DNA of 64,000 nt from Effrenium voratum (GCA_963377175.1 CAUJNA010003494.1:475256-539255), one strand, 5' to 3'; shown: positions 1-27,957, numbered from the stretch's first letter. Notes: generated by a model not told the origin, from the sequence alone. A program made the numbers and translations.

Positions 1-575
1 GTGAAGGCTTCCGCTTCAGCGTCAGGATGCGGGGGCCAACCATGACTTGACTTGCCAGTCGCTCCACTTGCCGCACGCGCCATCTGGCTCTGGGAGAGGG
101 AAGTCTTACGCGAAAGCGATTCCAAAAGCCACCGCTCAAGAAACTGCGATTGACAGTCATCTGGCTTGTGCCTTTTCGGGCAATGTGTGACACTGCGTTG
201 CCTTTGGGTGGTCTGCAAGGGCAACAGGTTCCCACTCGTTCAAGCTTCGTTTTTGGAAGCAGCTCCTCCACAACATCGCCAGCACCAGCATCACTGGCAT
301 TATCTGGATGACATTTTGGACAAAAGGGGCGCAGAGGGTCAAATGAAAGCCTTAAACTCTTAATGGCTTAAAATCTGAAAAACTTAAGGCTTGAAATCAG
401 TGGCTGAAAGTGTTAACATCTTGATGGCGTACAGTCTTAACATAGGTCAAAGTATCTAGATTTGTCTAGTTTGCCTATGGTTCAATTGCGGGGGAAATGG
501 GGGTCCTCTAAGTGTGGACCACAAAACCAGGGAACGAGCCCTCATATTCCCATGTCCAGTAAGCCAGCCAAGCAG
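1..575 (+). other. intron 9 of ARF-A (3' part)
   Basis: This is the intron sequence before the first ARF-A exon in the window, ending in CAG at 573-575. I looked for the 24-nt exon that precedes exon 10 in the second ARF copy and did not find it, so exons 1-9 lie upstream of the window. No repeat or gene was recognised here. Confidence 0.7.
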
Positions 576-3500
576 GACGAGATGCGCGACGCAGTGCTGT
601 TGGTCTTCGCAAATAAGCAGGCGGGTGTCATGCGGATCCATTGCTGACCCGTGGTTCAGGGGCCCCATGGTGGATCCATTGGTGGGTTTCTCTTCCTGTG
701 ATTTTGCCTATACTAGGAGCTAGTTGCGTTTCGAATGGTTTACACCTCACCTTTTGGGTCAAACAGTTTGACCCCCCTTTTTCACTTTTGGTGTGTTCAC
801 GGACGAGCCCCTGCTCCAAACACCTTATACAAGCAAATCTAATGTAAGCCGGCAATCTGGGTGAGTGTACATCCGCCAACAGCGAATCTTAGGGTGTGAA
901 GGAGAACAACCTTTGTGTGATCGGCAGGGAGGTATCAGCCTCTTGTGGCTGATGGTTGAAGCTGGGGGGGAGTCCGAAGACTCCCGAAATGAGGTGAAAT
1001 GAGTCCCTTCTCCCAGTTGATCAGTGGCTTCAATGGCCCTTTCTCCCCTTTTTCCTGTGGTTGTCAATGGCAGCCCAATTGCAATAGGGGCTAGTAGCAA
1101 CTTATGAGGCCTAATGGGGGCCATGGGACCTTTCGTTTGGTAGCAGGGTCACTGGGTAACTGGGTTCTGCCGAGTTATACGCCACATGAAGGGAGGCAGT
1201 CAGTGGTGGGCAGTCAGGGAGGCAGCCAGGTGGTGTTGAATGCAAATCCAAAGATATGAACTATTTTGAGGCGTGGCCGAGTTTGCGAAACACCTGAACA
1301 AACCCTCGACAGCCGGTCTTTCACTCGAGGAACGTTGGGAGATTGCATATACCAGTTTCACACTACTGTTTTGGAACCTCCAGAAGTGGTGATGGTTTCA
1401 ATGGAAGCCACCAGGAGATTGGTCAACTTTCGATTCGGTTGCAAATCTAGTGACTCCTGCCTTGGAGTCGTGAGCACGCTGCATGGGCTAGGACTTGCCC
1501 AACGCCATGACCGCGGCAGAGGCGAGTTGCGCATTCGGGGCTGGTTGAAACTTGCAAAGTGTTGCTGGCGTTTTGAGGCCAAAGAGGTGTCAATAAGCCC
1601 ACGAGGTTAACATCCATTTAAGGTGTATATTTGGTTCCATAGGTGTCCTTTTGATCAATAGAAATTGACGGGCTCCACTGGTTCAGTTGGGTTTTATAAT
1701 CCATTTGCCAGAGAAACCCATCTATTTGTCCAAAAGGACGCCTGTGCTCACAAAGTGTTTCTCGCGTGGGGCAAGCATTTGCTGCCAATTACCAACGACA
1801 GGTTCAGCCAACTTGATCGGTCTTCCATGGGGCGACGTGTAAGCATGCTTGGTCGGGGGTTCTACATGGTTTGATGAGGATTGTAAAGGGTCTACAGAGA
1901 GCATTCTGACCATGGACCGTGGATAGACCAAGGATAAGCCTAGGATATGGATTTATCGAGACCTTATGAAGGCCCCCCTCCCCAGTGAGTTTCCCCCCTC
2001 CCTAGTCAGTCTCACTTGCATGTCCATGAGACCATCGGGGTTAACCCGAAGTCAAGCTTCTAAAGTGCGAAAGAGAGAGAGAGAGAGAGATGACACAAGC
2101 AATGCATAAGATTCCCTTCTAAGCCAAATCGCAGGTCACCGAGAAGCTGGGTCTGCACAACCTGCGCCCGGGGACCTATCACCGATCGATCGAAGGAACC
2201 TGGGGTAGGGTCGGTTGGACCTGGGTTTGGCTTCAAGGAAGCCCAAAGGGCATCTTAAATCTTAAAAGGGAGGTTCTTAACCACGCGGACGGATGCAAGG
2301 AGTTCTTGACGGAGTGAGAAGTGCCCAAGACTTTCATTGGTCATTGTGGTGGGTGTAGGAAGGCCTAAAACAAAACCTCTGCAACCATCTTGGCGTCTTG
2401 GCGGAGCAATAAGTCACGGGTGTCGGGTCCTCGAGTTGCCGTTTGCGGCAATCACCTCAACCCGCTTTGGCCCGTGCGCCTAGGACAGGGTTGCGGACGT
2501 GGGTCGTTGTACTTGTTGGTTCTCGGGGGGCCAGGGATGGCCCAAACATCCCCACCGGCGCCATGCAAAGTCAACTGCTGGGTGCCTTTCGTTGGGGGGG
2601 GGGGGGAAGAGGGAGAAACGTCAGACTTCCGTTGGTGCCCTTTTTCTTGTGTGTTTGTGTGTGTGTGTGTGTGTGCGTTTTTTTCTTTTTCTTTTTCTTT
2701 TTTTTTTCCCCCGGTTTTCTGGTGGGGATCTCCCCTGGTGCTCTTGTTTCTTTTTTTGTTTTCCAAAGTGGACCAACTGATACGGGTTTGAACGCCGCGA
2801 ACGCTGGGTTAGAACGTGGATAGAAGCATTTTGAACAAGCGGAGAGGGACTGCTGAGACCGATAAGATAGGGGGCACCACAGTTACGAGCAGTTTTCTCG
2901 TCTTCTCGTGGCTGAATTTGGTTTCAAAGCACCCTCCAAAACTTAGGCCCTTGTCTTATTTGCACGTAATTTCAACCAGAGTCAGGTAGCATTGCTTGGT
3001 CTGAAGCCTATGCTTCGAACCAAATGATTCGGACTGGCGGTAGCCCCGCTGTCTGAGATGTCTTCCTCCCGACAAGGCCAGAGCTGCGCCAAGAGTCTGA
3101 AATCTGAAAGACTTTCTGCTGAGCAGGGAATGAGGGAATGACCCCTATAAGCCATCTTTTTTTTTTTAATTAGGGAATCCCCGGGTTTATTCCATTTTTC
3201 CCTTGCCTACTTGTCAGCAAGAAGATGATGCCACTGTCGCAGGGGAGTTTGGCTTTCTTTGGTTTCGCAAGGTGAGCGTTGGTTCTTTGGGCACGTTGGC
3301 CATTTTTGGCTCCGGGAGTCATCCGAATGTTCGGATCCGTGGGGTCCAAAGGTGTCCCCCATGTTGGTGTGCCTCTTGAAGGTACCCTGCGTGGTGTTGT
3401 GAAGGGGGAAACCAAAGGGAGATCACTCTTTTAGTCTGGGGCATGGCTAGATGCTCAGAAGCCCCCAAATTCAATTGTCAGGCGAACCACCAGGTTGAGA

Positions 3501-4371
3501 GCAAGACCAAACAGATGCCTTTTATGGACCTTTTGTTTGGGGGTATCTAGACATGAAAGCCATTCTTTGTTGGGTTCATTAGGACCCGCAAAAGAAAGCC
3601 GGCGCCATTTTGCCGGGCCGATTCTCGAAGTTGGGATTTGGACCCCCATGGGTTTCACTTTTCCCTCGGTTTTGTCATGACCCCGGCCCAGTGATTGGGG
3701 GAGCAATCCCCCCAATCAAAAACAAGGGTTGAAAAATATGTTGTTGTTACAGCATCCCTAGCTGGAGGGCTTTTTACCGGTTTCCCTTCAATCCATCTCG
3801 AGGTTTCCCTTCCTTGGCCAACCCAGCCCCAGCCTCTTTCGGGGCACCGGACGAGTCTCAGGCCACCGCCAGTGGTTCATCCAGTCGGCCTGCGCCACCA
3901 CCGGCGACGGCCTCTACGAGGCTGACTTCTTTCCTGGGGCTTCAGCGGGAAGCCACGGCCTGAAAAAACCAAACAAACGCAGCTTAGATGTTGCTTTTTC
4001 GGGGTTTAAATAAACATATGTGTTAGTTTTTGAATGACCTTCGGCCGAACACCTCACTGATTTTCGTGTATATAACTTGTGTTGCTTTTTTTGGGGAACG
4101 ATGAAAGAACTGTCACATGGAACCCCAAAACCCACAATTTTCAGAGGAATGCCCTTTTAGTAGTTTCCAAGGACTTTTCTACCTATGCATTGCAATCACT
4201 CCTTTAAACCTACCCTAAACCCACCCTAAACCATAAACGCCGCCCTAGACCCACCCTAAACCCACCCAAAACCATAAACAAACCCTTCAGCCAACCTCCG
4301 AAGCGAATGGCCCAAAAGCTTCAAGCCAGGGCTTGGACTGGCTCTCTCGCACGCTGTCCAGCAAGCGCTGA
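576..4371 (+). CDS. ARF: ADP-ribosylation factor (ARF-A), 3' part, exons 10-14
   Basis: C-terminal part (residues 113-181) of an ARF small GTPase, which cycles between GDP and GTP on Golgi and other membranes to recruit coat proteins. Exons: 576-620 (DEMRDAVLLVFANKQ), 1492-1521 (DLPNAMTAAE), 2135-2165 (VTEKLGLHNL plus one base), 3862-3920 (RQWFIQSACATTGDGLYE region) and 4330-4371 (GLDWLSRTLSSKR, stop TGA). The NKQD and SACAT guanine-base motifs are present. Each acceptor is AG followed by G, and all four donors are GC. Phases join without a gap, and intron positions equal those of the downstream copy. Against that copy I count 24 base differences in 207 and no amino-acid change, so both are under strong selection. 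Exons 1-9 lie upstream of the window. The identification is certain; single-base shifts of splice sites are possible because a G flanks both ends. Confidence 0.96.
621..1491 (+). other. ARF-A intron 10
   Basis: Starts GCGGGT and ends CTAG before exonic G. No repeat family or coding exon was recognised in its 871 bases; the open frames in it are unsupported. Confidence 0.85.
1522..2134 (+). other. ARF-A intron 11
   Basis: Starts GCGAGT, a GT-to-GC version of a consensus donor, and ends GCAG. It carries a (GA)n run at 2071-2090 and nothing else that I recognise. Confidence 0.85.
2166..3861 (+). other. ARF-A intron 12
   Basis: Starts GCCCGG and ends CTCAG. It holds a (GT)n run and T-rich tract at 2648-2708 and one copy of inverted-repeat family B at 3116-3222. 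The frames of 90-130 codons around 2390-2823 run through these simple repeats and are not genes. Confidence 0.85.
3116..3222. mobile_element. family B inverted-repeat element
   Basis: Short non-coding element with the family signature CTGCTGAGCAGGGAATGAGG, a GGGAATGACC box, a T-rich centre, and a right end running into TCAGCAAG. It matches copies at 16313, 20989, 34052 and 40178. The right half of this copy is degraded. Confidence 0.55.
3921..4329 (+). other. ARF-A intron 13
   Basis: Starts GCTGAC and ends CCAG. From about 4200 to 4280 it carries a degenerate run of ACCCTAAACC-type units (see the arrays at 45560 and 50593). Confidence 0.85.
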
Positions 4372-4393
4372 GCCGAGAAAACGACGAAGGCGG

Positions 4394-4407
4394 GGATCGA
4401 TCGATCC
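4394..4407. promoter_or_regulatory. 14-bp palindrome in the ARF-A 3' flank
   Basis: GGATCGATCGATCC lies 22 bases after the ARF-A stop codon and is a perfect palindrome. The ARF-B 3' flank has a related block, GGGATCGGTCGACCCC at 24113-24128, just after its stop. Conservation while introns diverged suggests 3'-UTR function, but two copies are weak evidence. Confidence 0.3.
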
Positions 4408-4449
4408 GAACCGGCCATCAGCGGTTCAAAGCGGGCGGTTTGGGTTTGC

Positions 4450-4687
4450 TTGGTAGGGAGGGAGGGAGGAAGGGAGGGAGGTAGGTAGGTTGGTTGGTTG
4501 GTTGGTTGGTTGGTTGGTTGGTAGGGTGGTAGGGTGGTGGTAGGTGGGTAGGGCAGGTGGGTAGGTGGGTAGGTGGGTAGGTGGGTAGGTGGGTAGGTAG
4601 GTAGGTAGGTAGGTAGGTAGGTTGGTTGGTTGGTTGGTTGGTTGGTTGGTTGGTTGGTTGGTTGGTTGGTTGGTTGGTTGGTTGGTT
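4450..4687. repeat. GGTT/GGTA/GGGA tetranucleotide array
   Basis: About 240 bases of tetranucleotide repeats that drift from GGGA through GGTA to GGTT. Several frames of 200-280 codons on the minus strand (Pro-Thr-Asn-Gln repeats) come only from this array and its flanks. Confidence 0.95.
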
Positions 4688-5150
4688 TGGGAGAAAGAAG
4701 GTAGCCTTTTTTGCTCCAAACGGTTTGGGTCTTTGCCCACGATGTCTGAAGTGATCCGGAGATTCCAACCGGGAGGGTTCCGGAAGGCTCCGGGGCTGTT
4801 CGGGAGACCTGCGCTTGTTCGGTGTTTTGGTTTGTCCCATTGTTCTTGCCATCCTTTTGTCCGGCCTTTTTTGTCCGCTTCCTCGTTGTTCCTTGGTTTC
4901 TTTGTTTGTTTGTTTGTTTTGCTTTGTTTTGGTGTTGCCGTTTGTGGTTGACGAACCATTTCGAAGCCCATTTCTGACAATGAAGCCTTGGTATGACCTG
5001 CTGGTTTCTTGATAAACTGACCACCGATAGCCGAATAGGAAGCCCGCCCAGCATGGATTCCTGGATTGGTGCACAGATGCGTGGACCTCTTTGGCACAGA
5101 TGCTGGGACCTCTTTTGACGTTTCAACAAGTATTAAAAACCAATCCAACA

Positions 5151-5260
5151 TACTGTGGGTGAACAAAATCCTGCACTACTCGGGATAGATGAGACGCTAG
5201 AAATAATGGGATCAACCACCTACCAACTGGTGTGAAGTGGATTTTCTCCATCCACAGTAT
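5151..5260. mobile_element. family A inverted-repeat element (MITE-like)
   Basis: Left end TACTGTGGGTGAACAAAATC and right end CTCCATCCACAGTA are inverted copies of each other around a non-coding core of about 80 bases. No transposase is encoded, so it fits a non-autonomous MITE. Confidence 0.7.
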
Positions 5261-5970
5261 CAGCGTTTTTGCTCGCAGCAAAGACGCCAGGAGATGTGTG
5301 CTGAATTTAAAGCTCACCCTTTCGGGCCAACTTATAAAAAGCGGGTGTCAGGGGAGGTCTTGCCAGCTGAAAGCGTTTTGGGGGGGTCAATAGGCCCGGA
5401 TAGGAGATAAGGGCTAGTTCGGGGCAGCTTTCAGGGAGGGTTCAAAAGCAGGGTTGGGGCTGTTGGGGATGCCAATTTTGGAATTCCTCCGAGGTTCACA
5501 CCAGGCAAGCAATGCAGAGTGGACATTGTGGGGCTTCTGTTTGGAATCCGGATGTCCAATCCTCTTATGAGGTTTAGAACACATTTCCTGTCTTATCTGT
5601 GGTCAAATTGGGCTTTGGCAAACCGAGTTTCTCTCTATCTGACACCTGGGGTCTTGGATTGTCTTTGTCATGAGATTTGGGTCAGACCAACCTGATTCCC
5701 TCCAGAAATGAGTTGCGCCTCTCGAAATTTGATTAACAGTGTTTGCTTTGAACCATTTGTGCGGAGCTGAAGCTCAAGGCGTATTGTCCCCTTTCTGGCC
5801 GTGTTGGGGTAGTTTCTGTTCGTGCCCGGGACAGTTTTTATGGATGTGTTGGTGGCTTCTCAGTGGTTGCTGCGTTTCTGCTGAGCGCATCCACGCAGGA
5901 GCAGGACGGGACGCCTCTTGTGGCTTGCAGGTCTTTGCGGTCGTAGCCGGGCGCCTGAGATGGTCGAGAA

Positions 5971-6125
5971 CTGTGGGTGGTTGCGAACTCCGCTTCTCGG
6001 ACCACTTTGGAACCATGTTTGAAGCCATTGTTTGTTGGTATTTTTTGTGTTGGGGAATCGACTCATTCCCTTGGGGTGCAAAAACGGCGGTGCGAGACTC
6101 GGATTTGGTTTTTCCGCGACCGTCG
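5971..6125. mobile_element. family A element, diverged variant
   Basis: Carries the left end CTGTGGGTGGTTGCGAACTC, the internal CCATTGTTTGTTGGTATTT motif and a GGCGGTGCGAGACTC right arm. Its right terminus is degraded. The 227-codon frame over this region reads straight through the element and is not a gene. Confidence 0.5.
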
Positions 6126-9100
6126 CTATGTTTCTCACGCCCTGAGCTTCCAGGCCTTGCTACCTTTTTGGGAAGGAGATTTTGGTGGCGCGCTGCGACA
6201 ATTTCGGACTTTCTCCCAATCCGCTTGATCGGGCGCGAGTTGTTCGTTGCGTCGGCCCCCTGCGTTAAGATCTTCTTTGGGGCAACCTGCAAATGCAGCC
6301 CTTGTGTTCGATCAGGGCGGGTTGACGTCTCTGAGTTTTTACCACTTGGTTGCCAAGCCGTTGAGCCAAAGCCATGCTTTCGTCTTTTGGTTTCCAGATT
6401 TGGTTTTCCGTTTGGCTTCTAGTTGGTCGTCTGCTTGAATCCCCGGGCTTTTTGACTGTAGGGAGTGAAGCAGGGAACTCTTCATACGCCAAGGGGGTCG
6501 TTCAGAGCATACGCAACAGGCTCCCATTTCACTGTGGCGTCTTGTGGCCCAAATCGCACGGTCGGTCGATCTGGTTTCCTTGGAAGGAATGAATTTCGGA
6601 GCTGAGTTCTTGGAACAGCGGATGGCCTAAGCCGCAAGCAAAGGGATCTGGGATGGGACTTGGGCACATAGAAAAAGCCTTGCAAAGGGTGGGAGTGGCT
6701 CTTTTTTTCGAATCGTTTGTTTGGAAGGACACCAACGGGACACCACGTATGTTTTACGCATTTGGGGGTGTCATTTGTTTTGGTGTTGGTACCCCCTTTT
6801 TCGTGCTTTGGGTCCCCTAAAAAAATGACACGCCCGTTTCGGGTTTGCGTATTGCAGAAGGATGCAAAAACATCAGGCTGACGGACACGGTCCACCTTAA
6901 TTTGGTCAGTTACTCGGCTGTTTCCATTGCCATGTTCCATCATCGCTTTTTCTCCACAAGCAGCAGCTAGTTTTTTCGAGCAGCGGGGTCGCCAATTTGG
7001 TCGCCGGAGGCTTCCCTTAAGGCGTGTAGGTCAGTTCCTGCCAAGGACGCGCTCGGTTGCGCTCACTTGAGCGAGGGCTTAATGAGTCACCGAGCTCCAG
7101 CAGATATTCAGGGCCAACTTGGAATTGCGTGGATTTGAGGTTGGGTCAACATGTAGCGCAGTCTATGGTCCATGTGCAGGACGAGTTCTGATCAAACACC
7201 AACTCCAGGGGCTCCCCGATCTTTTCTATGTCCTTTAGGGCAATCGCATGTTTTGACGTGTGCTCATTTCGATGTCTCCTAGAGGAGCCCTGAGCATCCA
7301 TGCTTCCCCAAATTCGTCGCCTCAAGTTTAAGACAGCGGCCCCATCTGTCTGTGGGCTCCGGGAGCTCTGTGCCTCAGCGCGGAAGGAAAAAAACACCCG
7401 GCGGGCAGCGCGTAACAGCACGGCCTCGCTTGGTCCATAGAGCCCGGCAGCAAGTGAATCACAGCTAACATGAGACATTTTGGACATGAGATGTTCGGAT
7501 GAATCAGGCAATTCTTGGATGTATCTCGGACCTGTAAAAGTTGTTGAGCTTCCCCCGAAGAACTACATCCTTTCAAAAAGGAAGGGATGCCGTCAGCAAA
7601 AACTACCGCCCGATTGTGTTGCCCCCCCCCCCCACTCCCGGGTCCGAAGAAGTACCTGACTGACTTCCACGGAATCGACTGACTGAACTTCGTACCTTGG
7701 GCCAAACTACGGCAATCCCTGGAGGAAAATGCTATTTATATATACATATATATACATACCCTTAAAACAAGGTGGCTGTATTGTGGTTAGATACCCCGTT
7801 CAATCTTTGGGGTAGTGTTAAACGCGCTAGGTCCGGACCGCCATTATGGGTGGTTCCCCTTTTCACCTCTAATGAGTCCCGTGGTTGGGTGACTGGAAGC
7901 CATCTTAGCTTTTTACAAAGGCATCAGCTCGAAGTGGTTATGAAGCATTAGAGTCGGGACCCTCTCCGTTACGAGTTGGCATGGATTCCATCGCTCCTTT
8001 TTCATTTGTATTTTCTGCCGGAAACGGGCAAGTCAATTTCCGGATCTGGCAGGACCCCGGCGGTTGGATCAGCTTGTTGCTGGGTCCGTTCGCGTTGCGT
8101 CGCGGTTTTGGGTTTTGGCTGGAGAAGTCTACGGCAACAGAGACACCTTCGAGGGGCCCCCGTCTTGCGGGGGGGAAAAGTGCGGTGCGCTTGCCGCGCC
8201 GAGCTGCGGGGTGACGCAGCTCTTGGCTTCCAGCCGGTTCGTAAAAATATCAAAAGTGGCCGTCGGTGGCTCTTGCGGCTTGATTTGAACACTACAAGAC
8301 TCACATGGGGGTTGATCAGTATTCTGTTTGGCCCCCCATTTGTCATCCCATGCTGCGCAGGACCTTTTGATCAACCCCCTTATGTTGTTCTGGGGACCCC
8401 CCTCTTGGATCGTAAAGGGTGGTACCCTCGCAAGGAGCACCCTGCCACCACATGGAACCGGGCTACCACTTGGTGACCCTGGCCGGTAGTTGTGGATCCT
8501 TCCAGGGCAACGCCTGAAGTGTCGGGCAAATCCCGGGCCGCAAGCCCCAGGTTTCCTGGAGCCCAAGTTTCCCCGACTGGGATCTGAGGTGTTGGTTCCG
8601 TTGAAGCCTCATGAACTCCCATGTGGAGGTGTGGAGGGGGACTCTGAGCTTTTTGGTCACATATCTTTACCTAGAGTATAGAGAGTTGTTTGGTTGGTAC
8701 ATATGCATTTTAGCGTACTAGATCGTGTTTCTTTGGTGGGAGCACGTTATGTTTTTTCGGCCCTCGATGTTTTTTTTTGGGTTGGCATGGTTGGTTCGAT
8801 CGTTTTGGTTGGTCGTTGATCGTCTGGAAGCCTTACCCGACTTGTAAGGTGGGAACTCTGGGGTTGCCGTGGGTCACCGTCCTTGGGATTTGGTGGGTGC
8901 CCCACGGTTGCTTGGCCGAGGGGAAACAACCTGGAGAGGTCTCGTGGGCTCAACACGAATTGCCATGTTTGTGGTTTAGTCTCTGTTGGTCTGGGGTTTG
9001 TTGGAGTTTCTTCCGGGGGGGGGCTTGGGGCTTGGGGCTTGCTGTCGGTTTTCTAGGCGGGGGGGGATGACATACATTTTAGCACCTGGGGACATTTTAA

Positions 9101-9247
9101 GAATTGAATACATCCTCCGCCCCCTCCCCCACACTTTCATGGCATTTGGAGGGAGGGGGGGGGTTCTTGGGAGGGGTTTCCTTGGGGCCGTACGTGACGC
9201 CGAGCGGCCCGCAGCCAACTCTTCGAACTTGGAGAGATCGGAGAGCC

Positions 9248-24109
<14,862 letters not shown>

Positions 24110-27100
24110 GGTGGGATCGGTCGACCCCGAGGGCCCCGGAGAGGTACCATTTTGGAAGCAAATGGCTGTGGATGTCAAAAATCGAATAACCCCAAAATGC
24201 CACGGTAAATGGAAATGACTCAAACCTGTGGTCCGGGGTTTAACTTTGACCCATACCCAAATGGGTTTCGCATGTTCGTTTTCAGACTTCCTCAAGCCTC
24301 AGGGGTTACCTTCAAGCGATATGTTTTTTTCTTTGGCGACAAGTTCAAGACTGATTGTCCCGAGCAGTCTTTTGTACTTCCTTGCTGCAAAACAGTCAGA
24401 GTTGCAAAACTCCAGCCCCAAAACGACACCTTCCTTTTCGCAGGGAATGGGTCGGGAGGCAGATGCCGCGCTGGAGTCCTTTTCCGCTCAGGAGATGGAT
24501 CGGCCCGGGCAATCTCCCCGTAGCAGTTTGCAGTGCTGCAGGTTTTTGTGGCATGCGGGGGCCCTGAGGTGAGTCGGGGCTGTGTTTTTTGTGGAGGCTA
24601 CCCTTTTGGGGTTGGTTCGCCAATTTGTTGGGTGCCCCAAATATGGGAACAGTGGGCTTTATGTACTCCTCAAGGCCTGTATGCTATGGTTCCACATCTG
24701 GGATCCCATCCCCAAATTGTCCTTGACCCTGGTTTCGGGTCTTTTGGGGAAACGGGAAGGGCGGGGGAAAAAACCCAAAGACCAAAACCGGCATTGGGTC
24801 CTTGGATGTTTTTCATTCAGCAACCAAAATCCTACCAGTTCGAATCACCCCTAGTTTGTCTCAACATTGCATGCTTCTTGTCTTCTTGAGTTGCGAGAAA
24901 CATCCAAACGACGAACGGGGCAACCCCTAGAACATGGTTGCTTTCCTGTTGGTCCCTGCTTAAGCAAGCCAAAAGACGGTCTCCCCCCCAACAAAAACAA
25001 CCACAATGGCATACCCGCGCGAACATTTTGGCTACCCCAGGGCAGACGTAAACCCAGTTATTCATCCCCGAAAAGGGGAACCCCTGCTTACGTCTATGGG
25101 GTAGTCCAAACGTGGAACCCTTTTCGGGGGTTTGCGCAACTCGGTCAAGGGTTTGCCTTGACACAGGCTCATTCTGGAGATCACGTGGCTCGCAGCATTG
25201 TCGGACAGCGGTGGACGTTTAATCAAACACCTGTACCAAAAATGGCACAGACATGGACATGCTCAGAAGAGGCCAGGCGAATGTGGGAAAGGGGCCGAAC
25301 AAGCCTTGGAAGAAGCAGGGGGGTGTACAGGTCTCGCGTTGAGCCAGAAGCATTCAGGTGCAGATATCCTAAGTTTGTCCGACTAGCAGTCAGATGACAT
25401 GTTGTCTTTAAAATATATATATATATATATATATACTATATATACATACACATATAAACATATACAATGTTACATGTTTCATTATTATCATCATCTGTTT
25501 TTTCACGTTTGCTTTTTTTTTGGCCAATCACCACAAGATTCCGAATCCCAAAGTGACTGATGGACGCGCGGAGGTTTGCTCTGGAAAGAAGACCGTTCAC
25601 AGCCTGGTCTCGAGGACCTGCCCTTCTCCTTGAGAAAGTGATCCACTTTCGATAAGTGGTTGGGAAGAACAACGCGCTATGCCCAAAGCGGATGGGTTCT
25701 GACAGGTGAAAGGGGTGACACAAAAGGGTATCTGAAAGGAACCGAAAGCGGTTGTAAGAGAGGTTGAAGCTTTGTGTCATAGCATTTTTTCTGCAAACAG
25801 ACCCTGTGCCCTTTAGGGAAACCAAAGGAGTTCGCTTAAACCATTGTTTTATCACACGTTCAAGCGGTCGCAACAGTCCGCCCCTCGACCCGGAGATCCC
25901 GAGGCCTGTGCTTCCAACTCGGGTTTGCCCGTACCAAAGATTTCTTTTTCTCAAAGGTTACCTGATGACAACTGCTTCGGATGTCGCTCGGTGCGTCCAA
26001 AAGGGTCGCCTTGATTCTTTACAGTGGTTTTGGACTTGGATCCCTGGCAGGTTTTGATTACGACCTTTCGGCCAACTGAAAGTGCTCCTTTTTTTCTTTG
26101 TTGTTTCGTGTTCTTTTTCCGGGGACATTTGGGCTTGCCTCATTGTTTTAATCTTTATGTTTTGGGGGCATTGGCACCGTGTTGTTGTTTGTTTCCTGGA
26201 AAGCAACCAAAAAAATACCGAGCCTCAACAAGAGAGACCCGCATTCGGGGATTTGCGTTTTGCCCCCCGCGCCCAGGCTGCGGGGGTCTTTGATCGGGCG
26301 GAGTGCGGCGCAAAGCGAAGCGTGGCCTTTCCGGCAGCTCCTTACCCAGAGATGGGCGGGTCATCATGGGTGAGACTTTTCCCTCTTTTATTACCGGGTT
26401 TGTCCTTTTTCCGCCGAAAGGCTACCTTCTTGTCTAGGTTTTTTGAGTAGTGCCCTTTTACCGTTTCTATTTTTTGGGAGGGTTCCCCTACTAAGATAGA
26501 CTACAGAAAAAGGGTACCCTTATTCTAACCTCTCTACTGGAGGACCTAGTTGGTAACACAACAAAAACCATCGCCCACTTTGTGTTCGTTTTGGAGTTGC
26601 TTTCTGCTGGCTGCTGGCATATCGGTGATCGGGCAAAGAAGGGACATTTTGAGGGGGTTTCCATATCAAACCAACCTCCGCATCCGCACAATCCTTCTGG
26701 CTCCAAGTATTAGAGGTCCTGAAGACGCCGCGATGGCACTAAAGCCAGAAGGGCCAAGTGGGATGCGCAGAAAGTTCTTTTGGGTTTCAATCCCTTGATC
26801 TGCCCGATCGATCTGCTGGATCCGCTGGATCCGCTGGATCCCTTCGCTTTCGCCATTTTTGGCCGAGAGGCCACAAAGACCCAGGCTCGACCTTCGCGGG
26901 CGGGAAGCCAAAAGAAAGGGCAGCTTGTGGTTTTGGGTTTTCGCGCGGCAGCTGTCACCGTCTTTCAACCAGGGCTCCGCGTGTTGCTTCACCCAAGATA
27001 GACTGAAAGACAGGTCGATTTCACGCTATCTTAGGGCAATCAACAACTCTCTGTGGAGGTGGCATTCTGGATATCGCCGTGTGTCGGGACGACTTCGCAT

Positions 27101-27849
27101 GGTTGGTTCAATGGCCTCCTTTTCTACCAGGTCGTCACTGGGCCAAACGGGTGCACACTTGCCATGCCATGATTTAGTAAGCATTGCGACAGGTTTTCAA
27201 TGCTCCGAATCGGAAGCTTCAGAACCTGTGGTTTTTGCACCCGTTTGCCCTTTGTCAACGGAAACTCACCTGACAAACCCGGCCCTTTGGATGCCTAGGT
27301 GGCCACTTACATGGCTTGAACACTTTGCACCTTTATAAAATGTATCTATTTTTATGAGTTATGAACTTAAATCTCTGTCATACTTCTCAAGGATCGCGCC
27401 ATTGTTAAACTAATGCTACCCTCCGCATTAGAACCCCAAAGCCCAACCAAATCTCTTGAGACATTAATCGCTATGAGTCCCTATTTGATTGCCTGGTCGC
27501 TAGTCCCTGTGGATGGAGTGTGGTTTATCCCAATATTCATAGGGTTTCATCCATTTGCTGCCTGCCGTGTGCTGTGCAATCCACATTCCCTGTCAGTCCC
27601 TGGGGAAGGCGGCTCCCAGCCGTCTCCTTAGCTCTATATAGGCTTTTGGGGTTTAGCGGTTCCATTTAATCCACTAACAAGCTTTTAGCAGGGGATTTTT
27701 TAGGGGAGCCTCCCTGTCAGTCGGCGAAAAAAATCGGCAAGAGTGGGGACGGATGGCATTTTAACAAATGGTTGATATGCCGCCAGCCAACTGGTGCCGA
27801 TCGGGGTGGTTTTTGGTAACCATTCGCAGTATGAGTCCCTATTAGTCAC

Positions 27850-27949
27850 TGCTGTGGATGCACAACTTCCTGCACCAGTTGGGATGGATGAAGCCCTTAT
27901 AGGATAAGCTAACGACCGCAATGAAATGGATTTTGCAACCACCCACAGT
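27850..27949. mobile_element. family A element, short
   Basis: GCTGTGGATGCACAACTTCC at the left and AAATGGATTTTGCAACCACC plus CACAG at the right. The core matches that of the 5151 copy (GGGATGGATGAAGCCC, TATAGGATAAGC). Confidence 0.6.
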
Positions 27950-27957
27950 TTGAGCCC

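Larger units (their letters stand above)
4688..9247. other. intergenic region between ARF-A and ARF-B
   Basis: Spacer of about 4.6 kb between the array and the ARF-B start codon. It contains family A elements at 5151-5260 and 5971-6125, a family C fragment near 6701-6835, a TATA/TACA run near 7735-7757 and a C10 run near 7623. No exon with an AG|G acceptor and convincing protein sequence was found. The first gene's 3' end and the second gene's promoter or trans-splice acceptor must lie here. A candidate acceptor is GCCCGCAG at 9208-9215, just upstream of the ARF-B ATG. Confidence 0.6.

Noticed and set aside
3299..3316. GCCATTTTTGGCTCC as a second spliced-leader relic
   Set aside because: It has an extra T, lacks the AAG end and the upstream half, and CCATTTTGG is common in family C fragments.
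4287..5166. Minus-strand frames of 218-280 codons with Pro-Thr-Asn-Gln and Tyr-Leu-Pro-Thr repeats
   Set aside because: Produced by the GGTT/GGTA array; the flanking parts look random and overlap the true last exon of ARF-A on the other strand.
5739..6422. 227-codon plus-strand frame between the ARF genes
   Set aside because: It reads through a family A element, is rich in Cys/Trp/Phe as chance GT-rich DNA would be, and shows no domain.
25436..25954. 172-codon minus-strand frame
   Set aside because: It ends in an (AT)n tract and has no domain or splice context; the region shows no other coding sign.
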